Part shown: positions 57,997 through 64,000 of the stretch, piece by piece
How positions within the stretch are numbered: the first letter of the stretch is position 1
How the letters are laid out: each line of letters opens with the position of its first letter
Assembly: GCF_002291425.1 (NCBI RefSeq)
Contig: NZ_CP014136.1
Coordinates: forward strand, 4,154,001-4,218,000
Length of the DNA: 64,000 bases
From: Gibbsiella quercinecans
GTDB taxonomy: Bacteria > Pseudomonadota > Gammaproteobacteria > Enterobacterales > Enterobacteriaceae
Reading direction: 5' to 3'
The notes under the pieces: generated by a model
Told to the model about the DNA's origin: nothing
Database searches by the model: none
Seen by the model: only the letters and a program-made list of their open reading frames with translations
Made by a program: the position numbers and the translations under genes

Positions 57997-59724
57997 TTAG
58001 CAGAGCGTTTTCTCTTCAATGAATTTGCTCACGCAGTTCATCAGATCTTGCGCCGTTGGCTGTGCCAGAGCTTGGTCGGCCAACGCCTTCACATCTTCGA
58101 AATTCGTATTACGAATAATTTTCTTGATGCGCGGAATTGAAATCGCACTCATGCTGAACTCATCCAGCCCCATGCCCAATAACAACAGCGTAGCACGTTC
58201 ATCACCGGCCAGTTCGCCGCACATACCGGTCCACTTGCCTTCGGCATGAGACGCGTCGATAACCTGTTTGATCAGGCCAAGCACTGATGGGGACATCGGG
58301 TTGTAGAGATGAGAAATCAGCTCATTGCCGCGATCTACTGCCAGAGTATACTGGGTTAGATCGTTTGTCCCAATACTAAAGAAGTCGACTTCTTTCGCCA
58401 AGTGGTGAGCGATGACGGCGGCGGCTGGCGTTTCGACCATCACGCCGACTTCAATGCTTTCGTCAAACGCTTTGCCTTCTTCGCGCAGCTGGCCCTTCAG
58501 GGTTTCCAGCTCGCCTTTCAGATCGCGCACTTCTTCAACCGAGATGATCATCGGGAACATGATGCGCAGCTTGCCGAACGCAGAAGCACGCAGGATTGCG
58601 CGCAGCTGAGCATGCAGGATTTCACGACGGTCCATCGCGATACGAATTGCACGCCAGCCCAGGAACGGGTTTTCTTCTTTCGGCAGATTCATGTACGGCA
58701 GATCTTTGTCGCCGCCGATGTCCATGGTACGGACGATCACTGACTGGGAGCCCATGGCTTCCGCAACGGCTTTGTAAGCCTGGAACTGCTCGTCTTCGGT
58801 TGGCAGTGCGTCGCGGTCCATGAACAGGAATTCGGTACGATACAAGCCGACGCCTTCTGCGCCGTTGCGCTCTGCGCCTGCTACGTCACGCACGGTGCCG
58901 ATGTTGGCGCAAACTTCAACCTGGTGGCCGTCGAGCGTGATGGCCGGCAGATCTTTCAGCTTGGCCAGATCGTTTTTCTCGGTAACGTACTGGTTCTGTT
59001 CCGCCTTCATTTTATCAATGACGTCAGCGGTTGGATTAACGTAGATATGGTTGTTAATCGCATCCAGAATCAGGTAGTCGCCGTTTTTGACCTGTTTGGT
59101 GATGTTGACGGTACCCACAATCGCAGGCAGCTCGAGAGAGCGGGCCATGATGGAGGTATGGGACGTACGGCCACCCAGATCGGTAATGAATCCCAGCACT
59201 TTGTCCAGGTTCAACTGTGCGGTTTCTGACGGGGTCAGATCGCTGGCAACCAGGATGACTTCATCCTGAATGGAACCCAGATCGACGATTGCCATGCCGA
59301 GAATGTTTTTCAGCAGGCGTTTCCCGATATCACGTACGTCTGCGGCACGTTCTTTCAGGTATTCATCGTCCAGTTCTTCCAGTGCTTTGGCCTGGCCTTC
59401 GACCACGGTGTAAGCCGCGGCATCAGCGGAGACCAAGTCATCTTTAATGAGGGCTATGATTTCCTGCTCAAGTTCTTCGTCTTCCAGCAACATGATGTGG
59501 CCTTCGAAGATCGCTTCCTTCTCTTCGCCGAAGGTCTCGCCAGCTTTGGTCTTGATCGCTTCCAATTGCTCAGCCGCTTTGGCGCGGCCAGCCAGAAAAC
59601 GCGAGACTTCTTGCTCTACCTGATCAGCAGAGATTTTTTTCCGGTTGATGACAATCTCATCGTCTTTTAGTAAGAGAGCCTTACCAAAAGCGATACCCGG
59701 TGATACTAAAATGCCTGAAATCAT
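57997..59724 (-). CDS. ptsI: PTS enzyme I
   Basis: The 575-residue enzyme takes phosphate from PEP to HPr. The active His lies in [21 protein letters not shown], and the PEP-binding barrel has [19 protein letters not shown] and the C-terminal Cys-containing [10 protein letters not shown]. It lies 46 bp after ptsH and 49 bp before crr. It should supply the glucitol-type EIIA at 18672 with phosphate through HPr. Confidence 0.98.
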   Translation of the reverse strand: MISGILVSPGIAFGKALLLKDDEIVINRKKISADQVEQEVSRFLAGRAKAAEQLEAIKTKAGETFGEEKEAIFEGHIMLLEDEELEQEIIALIKDDLVSADAAAYTVVEGQAKALEELDDEYLKERAADVRDIGKRLLKNILGMAIVDLGSIQDEVILVASDLTPSETAQLNLDKVLGFITDLGGRTSHTSIMARSLELPAIVGTVNITKQVKNGDYLILDAINNHIYVNPTADVIDKMKAEQNQYVTEKNDLAKLKDLPAITLDGHQVEVCANIGTVRDVAGAERNGAEGVGLYRTEFLFMDRDALPTEDEQFQAYKAVAEAMGSQSVIVRTMDIGGDKDLPYMNLPKEENPFLGWRAIRIAMDRREILHAQLRAILRASAFGKLRIMFPMIISVEEVRDLKGELETLKGQLREEGKAFDESIEVGVMVETPAAAVIAHHLAKEVDFFSIGTNDLTQYTLAVDRGNELISHLYNPMSPSVLGLIKQVIDASHAEGKWTGMCGELAGDERATLLLLGMGLDEFSMSAISIPRIKKIIRNTNFEDVKALADQALAQPTAQDLMNCVSKFIEEKTLC

Positions 59725-59770
59725 AACCCTACCTTACTCTTGACTGGTTTAAACTAAAAAGACGGGCTGA

Positions 59771-60028
59771 TTACTCAAGCTCTGCCATCAGTTTTACCAA
59801 GTGTTCAACGGCTTTCTGCTCGTCTTCACCTTCTGCGGAAATTGTTACTACCGTTCCTTGAGTAAGCCCCAGGGTCTGCAGTTTGAACAGGCTCTTGGCG
59901 CTGGCGCTTTTGCCGTTGGAGGTTACGGTGATGTCAGAAGTGAAACCTTTGGCTTCTTTGACGAACTGAGCGGCTGGGCGCGTATGCAGGCCATTTGGAG
60001 CGGTAATAGTAACTTCTTGCTGGAACAT
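59771..60028 (-). CDS. ptsH: PTS phosphocarrier protein HPr
   Basis: The 85-residue protein has the phosphorylated His15 in [12 protein letters not shown] and the regulatory-type Ser46 region [12 protein letters not shown]. Length and sequence are the enterobacterial norm. It is the first gene of the pts operon. Confidence 0.98.
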   Translation of the reverse strand: MFQQEVTITAPNGLHTRPAAQFVKEAKGFTSDITVTSNGKSASAKSLFKLQTLGLTQGTVVTISAEGEDEQKAVEHLVKLMAELE

Positions 60029-60381
60029 TGATGTTTCCCCAACTTATTTGGATTAATGTTGTGGAGCTAAAGTCTAGCCCATCGGCTGTACTTTAGCTTG
60101 CTTGGTTAGCGCCTGACTATGGTACAGGGGCGAGCTTTGATGCAACAGAAAACGACGGGTTAGACATTTCAGATCAAAAAAAATCTGGCGTTCGGCGTCG
60201 TTTCAATCAGTTTCCCATTATGCCGTGTTTTATACCGAAGCGACAAATAAGTAAATCGATTCAGCCTGAAACTGGGTTTTTGGGTGATTAATTTTCCGCA
60301 TCGAAATAATTGCCCGGTTAAATACTAAAGCCAGCGCATAAAATCAATCGTTAACTGCTATAAAGTTTGATCCAGCCCACA
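60029..60381 (-). promoter_or_regulatory. ptsH leader and promoter region
   Basis: About 350 bp of A+T-rich non-coding DNA lie upstream of ptsH. In E. coli this interval holds several promoters with CRP and Mlc sites; I cannot place them precisely here. Confidence 0.5.
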
Positions 60382-60407
60382 AAAAAGCACCCCGAAAGGT
60401 GCTTTTT
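60382..60407 (-). terminator. Terminator of cysK
   Basis: Arms AAAAAGCACC and GGTGCTTTTT around CCGAAA form a perfect stem with a T-run on either strand. It lies 23 bp past the cysK stop. Confidence 0.9.
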
Positions 60408-60429
60408 GGACTTTTTGTGCGCAATAAGG

Positions 60430-61398
60430 TTACTGCTGCAGTTCTTGTTCGGTGAACAGATCCGCGAATAGCGCGGTGCTCAAATAGCGTTCACCGGAAG
60501 AGGGGAGGATCACCACAATGTTTTTATCAGCGAACTCTGGCTCTTCGATGAGTTTCAACGCGGCGGCAACGGCCGCACCGGAGGAAATCCCCGCCAGAAT
60601 GCCTTCTTCTTCCATCAGGCGGCGCGCCGTGCTGATGGCTTCGTCATTGGTGATTCGCTCAACGCGGTCGACCAGATCCAGATCCAGGTTATCCGGGATG
60701 AAACCGGCGCCGATGCCCTGGATTTTGTGTGGCCCTGGTTTGATCTCTTCACCTGCCAGCGCCTGCGTGATGACCGGGGAATCAGTCGGTTCCACCGCCA
60801 CGCTGGTGATGGCCTTGCCTTTGGTTTTTTTGATATAGCGGCTGACGCCGGTCAGGGTACCGCCGGTGCCCACGCCAGCGATAAAGACGTCAACGTTGCC
60901 GTCGGTATCTTCCCAGATTTCCGGGCCGGTGGTTTTTTCATGGATTTCCGGGTTAGCCGGGTTGCTGAACTGCTGCAGGATGATGTAGCGGTTCGGATCG
61001 GTCGCCACAATCTCTTCCGCTTTGGCGATAGCACCCTTCATCCCTTTGGCGCCTTCGGTCAGCACCAGGTTGGCGCCGAGCGCTTTCAGCAGCTTGCGCC
61101 GCTCAATGCTCATGGTTTCCGGCATGGTCAGCGTCAACTTGTAGCCGCGCGCGGCGGCGACAAATGCCAGTGCAATGCCGGTGTTGCCGCTGGTCGGTTC
61201 AACCAATTCTTTCCCAGGAGTAAGGATACCGCGTTTTTCTGCATCCCAAATCAGGTTAGCGCCGATGCGGCATTTGACGCTGAAGCTCGGGTTACGTGAT
61301 TCAACCTTTGCCAAAATGCGCCCATTGCCGATACGGTTCAGACGAACCAGCGGCGAGTGGCCGATTGTTAATGAATTGTCTTCATATATTTTACTCAT
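60430..61398 (-). CDS. cysK: Cysteine synthase A
   Basis: The 322-residue O-acetylserine sulfhydrylase has PLP Lys42 in [42 protein letters not shown] and [14 protein letters not shown]. The C-terminus FTEQELQQ is like that of E. coli CysK. It makes cysteine from O-acetylserine and sulfide. CysB control is expected from the family. Confidence 0.98.
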   Translation of the reverse strand: MSKIYEDNSLTIGHSPLVRLNRIGNGRILAKVESRNPSFSVKCRIGANLIWDAEKRGILTPGKELVEPTSGNTGIALAFVAAARGYKLTLTMPETMSIERRKLLKALGANLVLTEGAKGMKGAIAKAEEIVATDPNRYIILQQFSNPANPEIHEKTTGPEIWEDTDGNVDVFIAGVGTGGTLTGVSRYIKKTKGKAITSVAVEPTDSPVITQALAGEEIKPGPHKIQGIGAGFIPDNLDLDLVDRVERITNDEAISTARRLMEEEGILAGISSGAAVAAALKLIEEPEFADKNIVVILPSSGERYLSTALFADLFTEQELQQ

Positions 61399-61523
61399 AG
61401 CCCGTCCTTTAACTCTATGAAATTTTGGGGAACGTTGAAAAGCATACGCTAACGTGCGGTTCAGGGAAGTAAAGAATTGGTATATCTATATGTTCTTAAG
61501 AAATAAGTTTTAAGCACAATAAG

Positions 61524-61544
61524 AAGGGCACGCGTGGTGCCCTT
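61524..61544 (-). terminator. Terminator downstream of cysZ
   Basis: AAGGGCAC and GTGCCCTT form an 8-bp stem with a five-base loop, 27 bp after the cysZ stop. A short T-rich stretch follows on the minus strand. Confidence 0.7.
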
Positions 61545-61570
61545 TGTTTAAGCCTTCAGCGCCGCCGCGG

Positions 61571-62332
61571 CTATCCGCGGACGAATTGCGCGCGGTAGCG
61601 ATCGACCCACATGGCGGTCGCGCCGCATACCGCCACCGGCAAAATCACCAGGTTAAGGATGGGCACCATGGTGAACAGGCTGACCAGCGCGCCGAACTGC
61701 AGGTTGTCGCCCTTATGTTGGCGCAAAGCCTGGCGCATGTCGGCGAAGCTGATTTTGTGGTTATCAAAAGGATAGTCGCAATATTGAATCGCCAGCATCC
61801 AGGCGCTGAACAGGAACCACAGCACCGGCGCCAGCGTTTGCCCGACGCCCGGAATAAAGTACAGCACCAGCAGCGCCAGCGCGCGCGGCAGGTAATACAT
61901 CAGCTTGCGCCATTCACGCGCCATAATGCGCGGCACATCCTTGAGCAACCCCATCACGCCGGTATCCGGCAGTGGGTGCCCGGTCAACTGGCCTTCCAAT
62001 TGCTCCGCCAACAGGCCGCAGAACGGGGCGGCAATGATGTTGGTCAGGGTACTGAATAAATAGCTGAACACCAGCAGCACGGAAATCACTGCCAGCGGCC
62101 ACAGCACGTAGCTCAGCCACTGCAGCCAATCGGGCACGTAACTCATTATCTGCGGGATCCAGCCGCCCAGCTGGCTAAATAACCACCAAAAGGCAGAGCC
62201 CATCAGCAGAATATTGACCAACAACGGCATCACGACATAGCGTTTGAGGCCAGGGCGGGAAATCAGCCGCCATCCTTCGGCAAAATAGTGGATACCGCTG
62301 GTGGGTTTTACAGGTTGCTGCGAATAGGACAT
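61571..62332 (-). CDS. cysZ: Sulfate transporter CysZ
   Basis: The 253-residue inner-membrane protein matches CysZ: start [32 protein letters not shown] and the middle block [16 protein letters not shown]. CysZ imports sulfate for assimilation. It lies 172 bp upstream of cysK on the same strand, as in E. coli. Confidence 0.96.
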   Translation of the reverse strand: MSYSQQPVKPTSGIHYFAEGWRLISRPGLKRYVVMPLLVNILLMGSAFWWLFSQLGGWIPQIMSYVPDWLQWLSYVLWPLAVISVLLVFSYLFSTLTNIIAAPFCGLLAEQLEGQLTGHPLPDTGVMGLLKDVPRIMAREWRKLMYYLPRALALLVLYFIPGVGQTLAPVLWFLFSAWMLAIQYCDYPFDNHKISFADMRQALRQHKGDNLQFGALVSLFTMVPILNLVILPVAVCGATAMWVDRYRAQFVRG

Positions 62333-62553
62333 ATCTTAAGTTATCTCATTGTCTGAACAGGCTTCGCTATCATATCGGGATGATTTTCTACTGGCTAGCG
62401 GCGCATTGGCTGAAAAAACAGCAAAAAAAGGCAGTATAATCATCTTTATTGGCATAAAGTTCAGCACGGACTTGCACTTGTCTGCGCGGGCAAATAGAGT
62501 TAATGAGTGAATGTTTGCCGCGGTGGCAATGTATTGGAACAACAGAGATAGCA

Positions 62554-63513
62554 ATGATGCAGGATTTGCGTCTGATATTAATCGTTGTTGGCGCGATCGC
62601 CATAATAGCGTTGTTATTACATGGTCTTTGGACCAGCCGTAAGGAACGCTCTTCGCTTTTCCGCGATCGCCCAGCTAAACGCGCTAAAAAAGAGCGTGAA
62701 CCGTCCCCAATTGACGATCTCGACGATGGGGTAGGGGAGGTGCGCGTGCGCCCTGCCCATCCACAGGGTGAACCACAGCTGGGGCATTTCGATGCCGCCC
62801 GCGAAGAATCCGTGCCTGCGTCCAAACCTGCTTCGGCAGGCCAACCGGCGCAGAAACCGGCACCGCTTTCAAGCCGCCCGGATTATGACGACGTGCTGCT
62901 GGATACCTATGCGGAAGACGATGAGGACGATGACGCACCGCAGCAGCAGCCCGCAACGGCGCGCCGTGAGCCGCGCGTTGACGATCTGCCGGCCAGCGCG
63001 CCATCAAGCCAGCCATATAGCGAACCTGCGCATCACCAGCCGCAGCCTGAACCGGCGGCTGAACCGCAGGCGCCGGCCAAACCGGTCAAACGCATGGAAA
63101 CCGTTTTGGTGCTGCACGTTGCGGCCCATCAGGGCGGCGTGATTGGCGGTGAAGTGCTGTTGCAGAGCGTATTGCAGGCGGGGTTCCAGTTCGGCGAGAT
63201 GAACATTTTCCACCGCCATCTGAACCCGGCCGGCAGCGGCCCGGTGTTGTTCAGCCTGGCGAACATGGTCAAGCCGGGTTCGTTTGATCCCGACACCATG
63301 TCCGATTTCTCCACGCCGGGCGTATCCATGTTTATGATGGTGCCGTCCTACGGTGACGCCAACCAGAACTTCAAGCTGATGCTCCAGTCGGCGCAGCGTA
63401 TTGCTGACGACGTGGGCGGGGTGGTATTGGACGATGAGCGCCGCATGATGACCCCGCAAAAGCTGGAAACCTATAAAGCGCGCATTCGCGAAGTGTTGGA
63501 AAACAACGCCTGA
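62554..63513 (+). CDS. zipA: Cell division protein ZipA
   Basis: The 319-residue protein has an N-terminal TM ([24 protein letters not shown]), a charged stretch ([21 protein letters not shown]), a Pro/Gln/Ala-rich flexible linker (about residues 50-185) and the FtsZ-binding C-terminal domain ([40 protein letters not shown]). It tethers FtsZ to the membrane. I start at the first ATG of MMQ by homology. It is divergent from cysZ. Confidence 0.96.
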   Translation: MMQDLRLILIVVGAIAIIALLLHGLWTSRKERSSLFRDRPAKRAKKEREPSPIDDLDDGVGEVRVRPAHPQGEPQLGHFDAAREESVPASKPASAGQPAQKPAPLSSRPDYDDVLLDTYAEDDEDDDAPQQQPATARREPRVDDLPASAPSSQPYSEPAHHQPQPEPAAEPQAPAKPVKRMETVLVLHVAAHQGGVIGGEVLLQSVLQAGFQFGEMNIFHRHLNPAGSGPVLFSLANMVKPGSFDPDTMSDFSTPGVSMFMMVPSYGDANQNFKLMLQSAQRIADDVGGVVLDDERRMMTPQKLETYKARIREVLENNA

Positions 63514-63551
63514 CCGGCCTGTTGCGCGCGCTGAATAACGCCTAATCATCA

Positions 63552-63575
63552 ACCCCCGCCCGCCGGGGGTTTTTT
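63552..63575 (+). terminator. Terminator between zipA and ligA
   Basis: ACCCCC and GGGGGT arms with a six-T run lie 40 bp after the zipA stop and 18 bp before ligA. ligA may still be read through in part. Confidence 0.85.
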
Positions 63576-63589
63576 ATCTTTGATGGTGA

Positions 63590-64000
<411 letters not shown>

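Overview
The window comes from a Gram-negative enterobacterium of moderately high GC, most like Serratia or another Yersiniaceae. From about 1 to 15 kb and 25 to 64 kb the gene order is largely that of the E. coli ligA-zipA-cysZ-cysK-ptsHI-crr to dapE-ypfN region, with several insertions and replacements. I assigned genes by remembered similarity to E. coli proteins, visible motifs and gene order. No search was run.

Layout. 0.2-2.6 kb: ypfN, an M15 peptidase, dapE and yffB in a tightly overlapping minus-strand operon. 3.0-7.6 kb: a KTSC protein, a palindromic repeat, the 19-residue ypfM, the drug pump acrD and a small winged-helix protein. 7.7-14.5 kb: narP, a frameshifted narQ, and a periplasmic nitrate reductase operon napDABC. 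14.5-15.1 kb: nudK. 15.2-28.0 kb: two almost identical transketolase genes as direct repeats about 9.9 kb apart, enclosing a sugar-catabolism cassette, followed by the housekeeping talA. 28.4-37.2 kb: an isolated Rz/Rz1-like spanin pair, maeB, mmuPM, a ChaN-type lipoprotein, yaiI, hemF and amiA. 37.7-46.9 kb: ypeA, an inserted amino-acid ABC transporter/RidA/IclR/D-serine-dehydratase-like cluster, a ygiW-type gene, yfeZ, yfeY and yfeX. 47.2-51.9 kb: cysPTWA and cysM. 51.9-57.3 kb: macAB and a divergent two-component system. 57.4-64.0 kb: crr, ptsI, ptsH, cysK, cysZ, zipA and the start of ligA.

The most interesting part is the cassette at 15.2-25.0 kb. The minus strand carries pdxA2, a four-carbon-acid-sugar (DUF1537) kinase, a KdgT-type permease, a PTS glucitol-family EIIA, an RpiB-like isomerase, a second transaldolase and a transketolase. 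A divergent triosephosphate-isomerase-like gene and a SorC-family regulator lie on the plus strand. The kinase begins with a complete glucitol-type PTS EIIB domain, so EIIA and EIIB are present but no glucitol EIIC is. In its place is a KdgT family permease, which is not a known PTS family. I infer a PTS-linked route for a four-carbon sugar, polyol or sugar acid. It would deliver DHAP, glyceraldehyde-3-P and perhaps erythrose-4-P, which the cassette's own Tkt and Tal could use. The general PTS proteins HPr, EI and EIIA-Glc that would energise and control it are encoded at 57-60 kb of the same window. A good CRP-like site lies between the divergent units. Crossing over between the two tkt copies would delete the cassette and restore the E. 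coli-like order nudK-tkt-talA-maeB, which points to how it was acquired.
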